From: Parasponia andersonii
Taxonomy: Eukaryota; Streptophyta; Magnoliopsida; Rosales; Cannabaceae
Direction: 5' to 3'
DNA: 64,000 nucleotides
NCBI GenBank assembly: GCA_002914805.1
Contig: JXTB01000042.1
Span: 172,928-236,927, forward strand
In this document: piece by piece, positions 44,202-54,635 of the stretch
How positions within the stretch are numbered: position 1 is the stretch's first letter
How the letters are laid out: each line of letters opens with the position of its first letter
Translations under genes and position numbers: made by a program
Notes under the pieces: model-generated
Told to the model about the DNA's origin: nothing
The model's input: the letters and a program-made list of their open reading frames with translations, nothing else
The model's database searches: none

Positions 44202-44341
44202 AGTCAACTCACCAAGTTAAGCCGAGTCAGAACTGTTTGACCAAAGCTGTCATAGTCGTTGACTACGCTATTGACCTGATTCTTGACTAGTGTTAACCGT
44301 TGACTGTGTGTTGACTTTGACCAATTCGATATACAAGTCAA
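44202..44341. promoter_or_regulatory. W-box-dense leader of the copia element
   Basis: Nine TTGAC(C/T) hexamers on either strand in 140 bp: 44202, 44237, 44259, 44271, 44283, 44300, 44311, 44317 and 44336. WRKY factors bind such sites. The segment lies between the primer-binding site and gag. Binding is inference. Confidence 0.5.
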
Positions 44342-44413
44342 TCCTAAGTTTTTTTGACGTCCTGGATCTATCCATATAGTCGAAATTTCCAAAAGCTCAT
44401 TCTGTTAAGAGTT

Positions 44414-45415
44414 ATGGCTACAGACAGTTTAGCATCTCTCCAAGTTCCACCACTTCAAGGCAGCAACTTTGATAATTAGACTATCAAAATGAAAGTCCTC
44501 CTTAGAGCATATAATGTTTGGGAAGTAGTAGAGAAAGGCTATGAAGAGGCAAGAGATAAGGTAACACTATCCTTAATACAGAAGGATAGTTTAAAAGATT
44601 CAAGAAAGAGAGACAAAAAAACTCTCTTCCTCATCCACCAGGCCTTAGGTGATGACGAGATTGAGAAAATCTCAAATACAACCTCTGCTAATGAAGTATA
44701 GGAGAAACTTCAAATTTCATATAAGGGAGAAGAAAAGGTTAAAAATGTCCTTCTTCAAACTCTAAGAGGAGAGTTTGATTTACTACAATGATGGAGATTA
44801 AGTCAGTTTCTGACTACTTTTCAAGAGTTTTAGCCATTTCGATTCAAATGAAGCGAAATGGTGAGAAACTTGAAAATGTTACAATCATAGAAAAGATTCT
44901 TCGATTATTAGATCCAAAGTTCGAGAATATTGTTACTGTCATCGAATAAACTAAAGACTTAGGAGCTATGATGATAGAAAAACTCTTGAGTTCTTTACAA
45001 GCTCATGAGGAAAAGAAAAAGAAGAAGCCAAATCTTAAGGGGCAACTTCTCTTACAGAGAAAGAAGATAACAAATGTAGCGAAAGAAGTCAACATAGTCA
45101 TGGTAGAGGACAATCCTGAGGACAAGGACGTGGTACAAGTTGAGGTTGTAGACGAGGTTAGAATTCCAACAACAACCACAATATCAACAATTTCGAAAGA
45201 GGAAAAAGCAATACAAGAGATCATGGTAGAGGTCGAATGAACTCAAGACCTGAGAAGTCTCAAGTTGAATGTTTCAATTGTCACAAGTTAGGCCATTATG
45301 CTAGAGAGTGTAGAGTACTTAATAGCAGAATTAAAGAAAAAGTCAATTACGTTGAAGAGAAAAGAGAAGAAAATGGCACCGTGCTACTAGCATATAACGA
45401 TAACAACGGAGGATA
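44414..45415 (+). pseudogene. Copia gag, broken
   Basis: Starts ATG at 44414 with a copia-type Gag: an N-terminal VPPLQGSNFDN segment, then the UBN2-like helices ('LIHQALGDDEIEKIS', 'MEIKSVSDYFSRV'), and a canonical CX2CX4HX4C zinc knuckle (about 45268-45311, CFNCHKLGHYAREC). Breaks: in-frame TAG at 44477 and 44699, both where the family has Trp, and at least two frameshifts (near 44790 and 45235). It would have formed the virus-like particle. Confidence 0.85.
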
Positions 45416-45419
45416 AGAC

Positions 45420-48400
45420 AACACATGGTATCTTGACACCAGTGCTAGCAATCATATGTGTGGGCGTTAATCAATGTTCGTGGAGCTTAATGAATCAAAC
45501 AGTGAGAGTGTTTTTTTCGGTGATGATTCAAAAGTAGCTATAAAAGGAAAAGATAAAATTCTTATCCGCTTGAAAAATAGGAGACACCAATTTATTTTAA
45601 ACGTTTATTATGTACCCACAATGAAGACAAATATTTTGAGTTTGGGACAACTCTCAGAGAAAGACTATGATATTCACTTGAAAGATTATAGTCTTTCAAT
45701 AAGAGATAACAATATGAACATGATTGTCAAGGTGCCTATGTCAAGAAATAGAATGTTCTTATTAAACATTCAAAATGATATGACAAAATATCTCAAGGCA
45801 TGTTACATGGATTCATCATGGCTATGGCATTTGAGATTCGGGTATCTCAACTTTGGTTGACTAATACTACTATCCAAGAAAGAAATAGTAAGAGGCTTGC
45901 TATACATCAATCATCCTGATCAGCTTTATGAAGAATGCTTACTCTGGAAGCAATTCAGGAAAAACTTTCCAAAAGAATCGAATTCAAGAGCCCAAAAGCT
46001 ACTAGAACTCATGCATACAGATGTGTGTGGTTCTATCAAACCAGGTTCTTTCAGTAAAAGCAATTACTTCTTCCTCTTTATTGATGATTTCTCAAGAAAG
46101 ACTTGGGTTTATTTCTTAAAGCAAAAATCAGAAATCTTTGAAGCTTTCAAGAAGTTCAAGGCTATGGTAGAGAAGGAAAGCGGTCTTCAGATCAAAGCCA
46201 TGAGATCTGATAGAGGAGGAGAATTCACTTCGAAAGAGTTCCAAGAATTGTGTGAAGAAAATATAATTCGACGACCTTTAAATGTTCCAAAATCCTCTCA
46301 ACAAAATGGTGTGGCAGAAAGAAAGAATCCGACCATCCTCAACATAGCTCGAAGCATGCTAAAAAGTAAGAGATTACCCAAAGAGTTCTGAGCAGAAGCT
46401 GTTGTATGTGCAGTTTACTTGTCCAATCGATCTCCAACAAGAAGTGTGTGGGGAAAGACACCACAAGAACCATGGAGCAGAAGGAAGCCTGGGATCTCTC
46501 ATTTGAGAGTCTTTGGAAGCATAGCCTATGTGCATGTACCAGATGAACATAGAACCAAGCTTGACGATAAAAGCGAGAAGTTCATTTTCATCAGCTACGA
46601 CACCAACTCCAAAGGATATAAGTTATATAATCCTAACAATGGAAAAATAAACATCAACCGAGATGTAATATTCGATGAAGAAGGTAAATGGGATGTTAGT
46701 TCTCACAAAAATGACTACAATTTCTTTCCATAATTTGAAGATATAGAAACACTAGCAGAACAAGCAAGAGAAGTCCTTTAGGAGGCTATTACTCTACTTT
46801 CCTCACCAACATCATCCACTCATGAAGATTTACCTCCATCTTTCTTAACTGAAAGGCATGAAGAACATACAAGAAGTCTTGAAGATCTATACGAGGTGAC
46901 CGATAGACTTAAAAACTTCACTCTATTTTGCCTATTTGCTAACTGGTAAACTTCTAAGAGGCTGTACAAGATGAAAAATGGAGGAATGTGATGGATGAAG
47001 AAATCAAAGCCATAGAGAAGAATGAAACTTAGGAACTATCCACTCTTCTTAAAAGTCATAAAGCTATCGGTGTAAAATAGGTGTACAAGGTGAAGAAGAA
47101 TGCCAATGGATAGATAGAAAGATACAAAGGAAGGCTAATCATGAAAGGCTATAGTCAAAGAGCCGGCATTGACTACGATGAGGTATTCGCTCCTGTTGCA
47201 TGATTCGAAACTATAAGACTAATTATTTCTCTTACTGCTCAGAACGGAAGGTTAATCAGATGGATGTAAAGTCTGCATTTTTGAATGGAGTTCTTAAAGA
47301 AGAAGTTTATATCGAACAACTATTGGATTATGAGTTGAAAGGGCATAAAGATAAGGTTTTGAAGTTGAAGAAGGCTCTTTACAGTCTAAAGCAAACACCA
47401 AGAGCGTGGAATAGTCAAATTAACAAATATTTCCAAGAGAATGGATTCATTAAGTGCCCTTGTGAACATGTTCTCTATGTTAAGACTAAAGATAGAGATA
47501 TTTTAATAGTATGCTTATATGTGAATAATTTCATATTTACTAGAAGTAATCCAAAGACGTTTGATGAATTCAAGAGAGTAATGACACATGAGTTTGAAAT
47601 GACAGACATCGGACTTATGGCATACTACCTCGGCATAAAAGTCAAGCAAAAGGAAGAAGGTAACTTTATCTCTCAAGAAAGCTATACAGAGGAGATCCTG
47701 AAGAAGTTTAATATAGACAATTGCAAGCTGATAAGTATACCAGTGGAGTGCGGAATAAAATTATTCAAAGATGATGAAGCAGAAAAGGTGGATCCAACAT
47801 TCTTCAAGAGCCTTGTTAGATACCTTCGGTACCTGATATGGACAAGGCCCGACATTCTCTATGCAACTGGACTAGTGAGATGTTACATGGAAACTCTAAC
47901 AACTACTCACTTCAAAGCTGCAAAGAGAATTCTCCGTTACCTAAATGGTACGATCAATCTTGGGCTGTTCTATTCAGTTTCTAATGATTACAAATTCGTT
48001 GGTTACAGTGATAGTGATTGGGCCGGAGATACTGATGATCGAAAAAGCACAACTAGTTTTATGTTTTTCATGGAAGAAATTGCTTTCTCCTGGGTATCCA
48101 AGAAACAACCGATTGTCACTCTTTCAATATGCGAAGCTGAGAACATAGTTGCTATATCATGTGTTAGTTATACAATCTAGCTAAGAAGGTTGTTGAAAGA
48201 GTTAAATATGCCTCAAAAGGAGCTAACGGAGATCTGTATCGACAATAAGTTAACAATAACTTTGGCTGAAAATCCAGTCTTTATGACCGAAGCAAGCATA
48301 TTGACACTCGCTATCATTACATAAGAGAATGTGTTGCAAACAAAGAAATACAATTGGAATATGTGAGATCACATTATAAGATTGCTAATATTTTCACCAA

Positions 48401-48455
48401 GCCACTCAAGTTTAAAGACTTCGCAAAATTAAAAAACTTGCTTGGTATTATAAAA
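45420..48455 (+). pseudogene. Copia pol (PR-IN-RT-RNaseH), broken
   Basis: Protease with WYLDTSASNHM (45430), then integrase with 'MHTDVCG', FIDDFSRKTW, RSDRGGEF and QQNGVAERKN, so its acidic triad is still legible. Reverse transcriptase starts near 47240 (MDVKSAFLNG) and RNase H ends past 48180. PR-IN share one frame with stops at 45468, 45858, 46389 and 46731; a frameshift near 47190 leads into RT. The RT catalytic YVDD is YVNN (47518-47529), so polymerisation would fail even if the frame were open. More stops follow after 48180. Confidence 0.9.
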
Positions 48456-48458
48456 TAA

Positions 48459-48470
48459 GTTTAAGGGAGG
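48459..48470 (+). promoter_or_regulatory. Polypurine tract
   Basis: AGTTTAAGGGAGG directly before the 3' LTR, the plus-strand primer of copia elements. Confidence 0.75.
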
Positions 48471-48933
48471 TGTTGAAACTAAACTTGTTTAAACCCATAA
48501 GAAGTGTTCTAGGCCCATCAACATGAGGCCTAATAAGTTGGAGTTAGCCCAAAGTATAAAGCTCTGAAAAGAAGAAGTCCAAGTCTAAATTGAAGAAGCA
48601 TTCTACCTAGAATCTTCTAGTATTAGCTAGATATTAGTTTTTGGCATGTAAATTATTACTTAGATTATTATTAAAAGTGTATAGAAGAAAATATGTGCAG
48701 CTTAATGTTTTTTATAATTATTTATTTACTTAGTTCTCTTTGTTCTTATGTAGTATAAATACCCCTCTCCATTTGAGTTCTAAGCATCAAGTACGAAGCA
48801 AAGCTTCTAAAAGTGAAGAGAAGAGAGAAAGAAGCATAGCTTTTAGTGAGTGAGTGAGCTTGAAGAGTGAAGTTAAAAATTTTTTCTTGTAAAAATATTT
48901 GAGTGAATAATAAAACTTGGTTTATTTCTAACA
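48471..48933 (+). repeat. Copia 3' LTR
   Basis: TGTTGAAACTAAAC...TTTCTAACA, partner of 43490-43953, with about 50 differences by eye including one ~4-base gap. Confidence 0.9.
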
Positions 48934-48938
48934 TATAT
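48934..48938. repeat. 5-bp target site duplication, right
   Basis: TATAT, identical to 43485-43489. The sequence from here on is the displaced 3' flank of LecRK gene 2. Confidence 0.85.
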
Positions 48939-49837
48939 CACCACTTCTTCACAATTCAACACAATATCATGAACTGTTGTTGGAGTAATGTTTCATATCT
49001 ACTATTTGTTAATTTCTCATTTTAAGTGGAAATGGTTGCTACATCTGTAATTTTACTGTTAGAATATTATTTAACTAGGTTGTTATTATGTCCCACACCT
49101 TAGGATATATATATACATCCTAGTGCTATCTTAGGAGATATATGTAAATTTTGAAGTCTTGATCTCCTATTTTTGTTTTTTGGACAAATCAAATAATGTT
49201 TGATGCTTCTACCGTGTGCTTCTAGTACACGGCTGGCAGATATTTTTTGATAAAAACTAGTCCTTAAGAAGCTAAGAGAGATTTTTTAACTTTTATTTAT
49301 ATAAATAAATAAAAGAAGAAAGTAAGTCAAGGGATTGACTGTTAGTTGAATATACAGTACTATCTTTTGAGACTATATCGCTATTCTCTCTTTGATTTCA
49401 AGGAAATACCAAATCTCTCTTATATTAATGGAAATATAAAATATGTCTTTAAGATATGCAAGCCAATTTCTCTTTCTCAATTTTTTTTTTCTTCTTCCTT
49501 TTACGCTTCTTACTGCTCGATGTTTTGGTGTTTATGGATAGTTTAAGTTGATTTGATGCGCGTGAAGGTATTTGATGTATATGACTGGCTGTGTGTGAAA
49601 GAATGTTAAATGAGCGTTTGAGTGGTGTTGTACGTATGATATGAAAACTTTTCTACAAGTTTGAGAATTTTATCAAAGTTATAAAAATGAATATGGCACT
49701 CTACAATTTCATTTACGGATATCCGCATTTAAATGTATAAAATGAAAGCATATTAATCAACTAGGAATGAAAAATTACATCCCTATAAAAAAGGAAACCA
49801 GTATTTAATATTGGAACGCTGGTGGTGGTATTGATCT
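48939..49837. other. Displaced 3' flank of LecRK gene 2
   Basis: The part just after the copia element should be the original 3' UTR and downstream sequence of the receptor gene. No coding sequence or element is recognised. Confidence 0.45.
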
Positions 49838-50545
49838 TTATCGTGCCCCCTCAAACTGGCAAATGTAATGCAATGAGCTCCCAAGTTTGAATTTTAGGAG
49901 ACGGAACTGATTTCGCAATAGTGGCTTAGTGAGAATATCTGCTATTTTGTATTGTGTTGAGACATGATGAGTAACTAGAGCACCAGTAGCAACTTTTTCC
50001 CGTACAAAGTGGTAGTCTAACTCGATGTGTTTTGTTCTAGTATGGAATACAGGATTCTTCGACAAGTGCAAGGCACTCATGTTGTCACACAGAAGTTGCG
50101 GAGGATGAGATAAAGAAACGCCAATACCCTTCAAAGGAAAGTGATCCAGGTAATTTCAGCTACAGTGGAGGCTAGAGGTCAATATTCTACCCCTGTGCTT
50201 GAGCGGGCTATTGTTGACTATATCTTTAAGCACTAGGAGATACAATTTGCCCCGAGAAATATGCAACACCGAGTTGTGCTATTGTCGAGTGATATTGCAT
50301 CCAGCCCAATCTGAATCTGAAAAGCTATAAAGAAGAAGTTAGGTTTGAGAAAGAAATCAAATTTCGTGGTCCAGAAGTATCTTTCAGATAACGTATAATT
50401 CGTTTGACTGCTTTGAGGTTGGCCTTCGTCGCATTTTGAAAGTGTCGACATACTTTGTTAATAGAGAAACTTATGTCAGGTCTTGTAAAAGTGAGGTATT
50501 GAAGGCTTCTGATGCAGCAGCTCATAAACATCAATGACCTAAAGT
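49838..50545 (-). pseudogene. Copia pol 3' fragment (RT end and RNase H)
   Basis: The minus strand carries the end of a copia polyprotein: SLQYLTFTRPDISFSINKVC and 'KRIIRYLKDT' from the RT/RNase H junction (50545-50390), then broken RNase H, then the C-terminal 'LLCDNMSALHLSKNPVFH' and 'RTKHIELDYHFVREKV' segment and 'IADILTKPL' (50134-49880). Several frameshifts and stops separate the parts. It belongs with the minus-strand gag at 51490-52460, probably as one element later split. Confidence 0.8.
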
Positions 50546-50548
50546 CAT

Positions 50549-50968
50549 GGTCCAAAATTCCAAAATCTAACTAATGAATATTCTATTAGTTGATAGAATA
50601 TTTTTGTGTGTTAGGTATTTTAAACTTATTTATTTGAAATGTGTTAAGTTATTTAGTTTATTTATTTGAAGTGCGTTAGGTGAACAATTTATTTATTTAA
50701 AGTATGTTAGGTAAATAATTTATTTATTTAATTGTATTTGGTTAGTAGGTGGTAGATGTATGGTTATAAATTTCTTAGAATTATTTTATTAGATGGTTTA
50801 GATGAATCCTAAACTTGTATAAATATTCTTCTTTGACAAGAGTTGTAATCATCCAATCTTTAATCACATTTTAATTTTCTCTTAAAAATTTTCTTTGAGA
50901 ATTTTACTTATTTCTATTATCGTTTTGAGAACATAAGTTAGAACGAAATCTAGCAATTCGCTACGTTA
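50549..50968 (+). mobile_element. LTR with tRNA-Met primer site (plus strand)
   Basis: An AT-rich segment with TATAAATATTC at 50818-50828 ends near 50968 and is followed by TTGGTACCAGAGCC, a near-standard tRNA-iMet primer-binding site. It contains three to four tandem copies of a ~31-bp unit (TTTATTTATTTGAAGTG.GTTAGG, 50625-50750). The start is approximate. Its orientation is opposite to the copia fragments on either side, so it is a separate insertion. Confidence 0.5.
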
Positions 50969-50981
50969 TTTGGTACCAGAG

Positions 50982-51485
50982 CCTACCTCTGTATCAGACA
51001 GAACTTTCCTATCACCATACATTATTTGTATAAAAAAAAATCTTTATTTCTCATCACCTTCATTATCTAATACTTACCATCACCTTTTTACAACAACTAT
51101 TTACCACACATATACATATAACCTTCCATACGCTATCTTTGTTTCTACAAAAAAAAAAAAAAACAAGAGGCGTATATCAAGGTTTGCGTATGTCAAGGTT
51201 TTTTCCTTGGAAATTTATTTCATTCTTTTAACAAGGTGATATATACATTTTTGTAAACTTTATTTTTTTCTTACTATTTAGCTTTTTAAGAGTTCTATTT
51301 TTCTTTATTTTTAAGAGTTTGTACTATTTTCTTTTCTATAAAAGCAAAAAAAAAGTTAAAAAGTAAAAAAAAAAAAGGATAATTCTATTTTTCTTTACTT
51401 TTAAAAGTTTGTACTATCTTCTTCTCTATAGAAACAAAAAAAAAAAAAAACATTAAGTATATAAGAAGAGGCATACATAGCATAT
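50982..51485 (+). other. Leader-like stretch after the LTR
   Basis: AT-rich with poly-A runs. No gene. It may be the untranslated leader of the element whose LTR ends at 50968. Confidence 0.3.
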
Positions 51486-51489
51486 GGCT

Positions 51490-52460
51490 ACGTTGTAAGA
51501 AATTTATGAAGTTACTCAAACATCAGGTTGAGGTGGTCAATAAATTAGCTGCAGTGATTGTCCTCCAAGCTTCCATGTCAGAGGAGGTTGTGGTAACAAA
51601 GGTGGTTGTTATTCTTGCTATTTTTGTTGAGATCGTTGCTTGATTTTATTCCATAATTTAGGATACTAAGTCTTCTAATGACCTTTTTGTTTACAGAAAC
51701 TACATTCATTAGGAGTAGCCTTTGCGTGTAACTTATTCTGATTAGGAGCAGATAGTCATTGAGGTGTTCCAAAGATAGAAGGAATGGATGTTGGAAGAAT
51801 TCCCATGCTTGCATGAGACTTTAGACTTATCTCTTTAGCCAATAATTTATAACTACTGAATCAACAAAATAAAGCAGATTGTAACGTAAAATTGTACCAT
51901 GAAGTCCCTAAAAAATCATCACAAAAGACCATTCGAAATTGAACCAACCGTTTTTCTTCTCTTTAGGCAATGTATAGAATAAATGCGCATAATTCGGCTG
52001 ATTCTGTGAGAGCTAACTAATCCTATAGATCTGTCACAGTAGAATAAAACTCCTAGATAGCCATATTCTTTTGTTCAAGGGATGGAATATCAGACTCTAG
52101 CTCATATTGTTTGGCAAAATTAGACTATGTGTATAGTCTTGCAAGATGGTCCCAAACCTCTTTGGCAGTATCATATTTCGCTAATTGAGTGCCTATAAAA
52201 TGTACGATAAAATTATTAATCCATGTGATAATCATTAAATTGTCTATATCTCAAGTATCCAATAGTTCTACATATTTAGTATTCATTGTATCTGTAGGTT
52301 TAGCCAAGGTACCAACGATATAACCCCATATCCTTTTACCATTCAAAAAACTTTTCATCACACAACTCTAATACGAATAATTTTTCCCATCTAATTATAC
52401 TCTAATAGACTATAGTGGATAATCTCTAGTACCAACCAATGTGAAAACATAACAAGCAAT
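51490..52460 (-). pseudogene. Copia gag fragment (minus strand)
   Basis: The minus strand reads as a copia Gag of the UBN2/DUF4219 type: 'LNGKNYSYWS', 'KRIWGYIVGT', 'KYVELLDT', then 'IITWINNFI', 'QLAKYDTAKEVWDHLARLYT', 'KQYELESDI' and 'LALTESAEL', ending in a degraded knuckle 'CSFCKQKGH'. One frame carries most of this with TAG/TGA interruptions where Trp or Gln is expected. Protease and integrase are missing downstream. Confidence 0.75.
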
Positions 52461-52954
52461 ATCAAGCAGAAAATAATGATGTGAATTGGAAGAAAAATAG
52501 AGAAGAAATCAAACCAGAGTCAAGTAGAAGAGAATGCGAACCAAAATAAGAGCAAAAGGATGCGGAAGAGATTGTATGAATACCTGAAATAATACAAATT
52601 TCATAGAAACGTAGCTTTTGATAAAATGATAACTTTAAGAGTCAAATTGAAGAACTAGAGTTTCTTATTGCATTGCTTAATAAAATTACATAAAAAAAAA
52701 GAGTTTATATAGACTATAAGTAAATAATAAAAAGACTAGAATACCTTCAGCAAAGATAAATAATAAATAACCTAAATAATAAATAATCTAACGAGAAAAT
52801 GGTCAATTATAGTATTTGCATCATTCGCTGATGTTTATGTTTCTGGGAAAATTTGTGGCCATCATTTTTTTCATGTTCAATTGAGTTTTGGACATTAATG
52901 CATCCCATCATATCTTTTTTCCATTTAGTATTGTCAATTTTAATATGTCTTATT
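52461..52954. other. Unassigned AT-rich sequence
   Basis: Upstream side of the minus-strand copia gag, so it may hold leader or LTR remains. No clear motif. Confidence 0.3.
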
Positions 52955-53120
52955 TAGAGGTAGCAAAATAGGCAGGTCAAGACGGCCCAGCCCATAACAG
53001 GCATGAAGGGGCAGACGGGCCGAGCCAATCCATTATAAAATATTGCCTAGCTCACCGGGTCTGTTGGCCCATCGAGCTCCTAGACAGGCTAAGACCCAGC
53101 CAGGCCGGCTTGCTCCAGCC
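52955..53120. mobile_element. hAT-like terminal remnant (tentative)
   Basis: TAGAGGTAGCAAAATAGGC followed by GGCCCAGCCC/GGGCCGAGCC-type GC-rich motifs resembles the terminal and subterminal region of a class of plant hAT elements. It stands out by base composition from the AT-rich flanks. No transposase and no second end were found. Confidence 0.3.
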
Positions 53121-53459
53121 CTAAATAGCTCTTCTTTTTTTTTTTTTACATCAACATTTGGGCCTAAAAAAAATTTACAACAACAAGGGCTTAGAATTCT
53201 TGTTCCTAAAAAGAAAATTGGCCAGGTTGAGATTCCCAAGATTAAGCTATTAAATAGTAATTTTATTGAAAGTTACATAAATTGAGGAGGTCGTTATCAT
53301 GCAAATAAATCTACTACGTCATCCCCTCAAAAAAATAAAAGTAGAATAAAAGTAGGAGTCTAGAGCTATTCGTGAATCAAACAGTTTGAGTATAGGATCC
53401 ATGAGGAATTCTGTGGATGAGCTAAACATTTTGAAATTCCTTTGTGTTAATCTAAAACT

Positions 53460-53928
53460 AGCAAAGGCACCTAAGATTATTGAAGTTTATTGGTGCCTTC
53501 CTCTTCCTAGCTGGTTGAAAGTAAATACTGATGGAGCTGCCCATAGTTGTCCAGGATTAGCTGGTTCTGTTGGTGTTTTCCGAACTTGCGAAGGATTCTA
53601 TAGAGGTGGTTTTACAATTCTAATCGGTATAGCGTATACTTTTTAAGTGTAATTGGTAGCAACTATTCATGCAATCTCATATGCCTGGGATTTTAGTTGG
53701 AGGAAAGTATGGCTTAAGACAGATTCGGCTTACTTGATCTCAATTATTAAATCATGTTTTTCTATTGCTCATTGGAGATGGAAACTTGCTTGGTTGTATT
53801 GTCTCAAGCGATTGACTCAAATGACGTTTCATGTTTCGCATATTTACAGTGAAAGAAATGTCATTGCTAACATGATAGCCTACTTGGTGGCACACAACTC
53901 TAACTTTTCTTCACGCTTCAATCAATAA
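53460..53928 (+). pseudogene. LINE-type RNase H domain fragment
   Basis: The plus strand encodes a plant RVT_3-type RNase H: 'WLKVNTDGAA' (53514), 'GSVGVFRTCEGFYRGGF' (53560), 'AISYAWDFSW' and 'VWLKTDSAYL' (53720), and 'HVSHIYSERNVIANMIAYL' (53825-53890). Stops near 53644 interrupt it. This domain closes the ORF2 of plant L1 LINEs; the rest of ORF2 is absent, as in a 5'-truncated copy. A 3' tail follows to about 54060. Confidence 0.75.
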
Positions 53929-54217
53929 GGACTATATAGATTGTTGTAATTTCCATTTTTGTTAGTTACCTATTGTGTAAAACAATGTACTTTTTTTTTT
54001 CCTTTTTGTGGTTTTTCCCAATGAGTTTTACACAAAAAAGTTTTAAATGAAGCATTATTGGGTGGTTAAGATAATTATTGTGTTTCAACATAATAATCTA
54101 ACTCCTCCTAGGGCTTTGTTTTATCTGATTCCTTTCAGTCGATTACTTTCAACTCTTTTGTATCTCTTTTTATTTAATTTTAATTAAATTACAAGAGGTC
54201 TTTCCTCTCTAATTCTC

Positions 54218-54360
54218 TTCGGTTCTTGTTCTCCGGATTGATATGAAGTCAACACCTCACAACTTTATTTAATTATGCATTTTTCTTTTTCGGTTCTAGC
54301 TCTCCGGATTGATATGAAGTCAACACCTCACAACTTTATTTAATTATGCATTTTTCTTTT
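54218..54360. repeat. 71-bp tandem duplication
   Basis: Two near-identical copies (CTCCGGATTGATATGAAGTC at 54231 and 54302), period 71 bp. The second copy runs into the end of the DUF295 fragment, so the unit includes its 3' flank and stop region. Confidence 0.9.
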
Positions 54361-54627
54361 TGGCTTGACTATCTTCTTCAGCGATAGGTTCGTCCCACTC
54401 CAAATTTTTTGCCGTACTTGAATGATCAATATCAGTCCACACAGGAGAGATTCGACCAACTTCCATGTCCTATTCCCCCCAGCCATCCACCACTCTGTGC
54501 TGCGAAAAATAGACACAATTACCTTTACAGCCCACTTTATCGGCACAAATACAAGTACAACAATCACTCCCGATGAACAACGTTCTCTCATCCAGGCTCT
54601 CCATTTTAGTCCACGAGAGTTCCTCCA
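54344..54627 (-). pseudogene. DUF295 (F-box/KIB-type) gene fragment
   Basis: The minus strand reads 'ELSWTKMESLDERTLFIGSD', then CCTCICADKVGCKGNCVYF, then 'DMEVGRISPVWTDI' and a short acidic-basic tail to a TAA at 54344-54346. This is the order at the C-terminal end of plant DUF295/KIB1-like proteins (the 'LF.G', 'GCKGNCIYF' and 'DM.....' motifs). One in-frame TAG interrupts it. The 5' part is cut off by the repeat that begins near 54636. The presence of a normal C-terminus with stop suggests a host gene remnant rather than a transposon ORF. Confidence 0.6.
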
Positions 54628-54635
54628 AACAAAGT

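Larger units (their letters stand above)
43490..48933 (+). mobile_element. Ty1/copia retrotransposon, defective
   Basis: A 5444-bp element with two LTRs (464 and 463 bp, about 88-90 percent alike by eye), a primer-binding site, gag and pol, a polypurine tract and a perfect 5-bp target duplication. Its domain order PR-IN-RT-RNaseH is that of copia. All frames are broken. It inserted just downstream of LecRK gene 2, probably into its 3' UTR. LTR divergence puts the insertion some millions of years back if usual plant rates apply. Confidence 0.95.

Noticed and set aside
53033..53285. Overlapping Pro/Gly-rich ORFs on both strands
   Set aside because: Composition effect of the GC-rich hAT-like terminal motifs.
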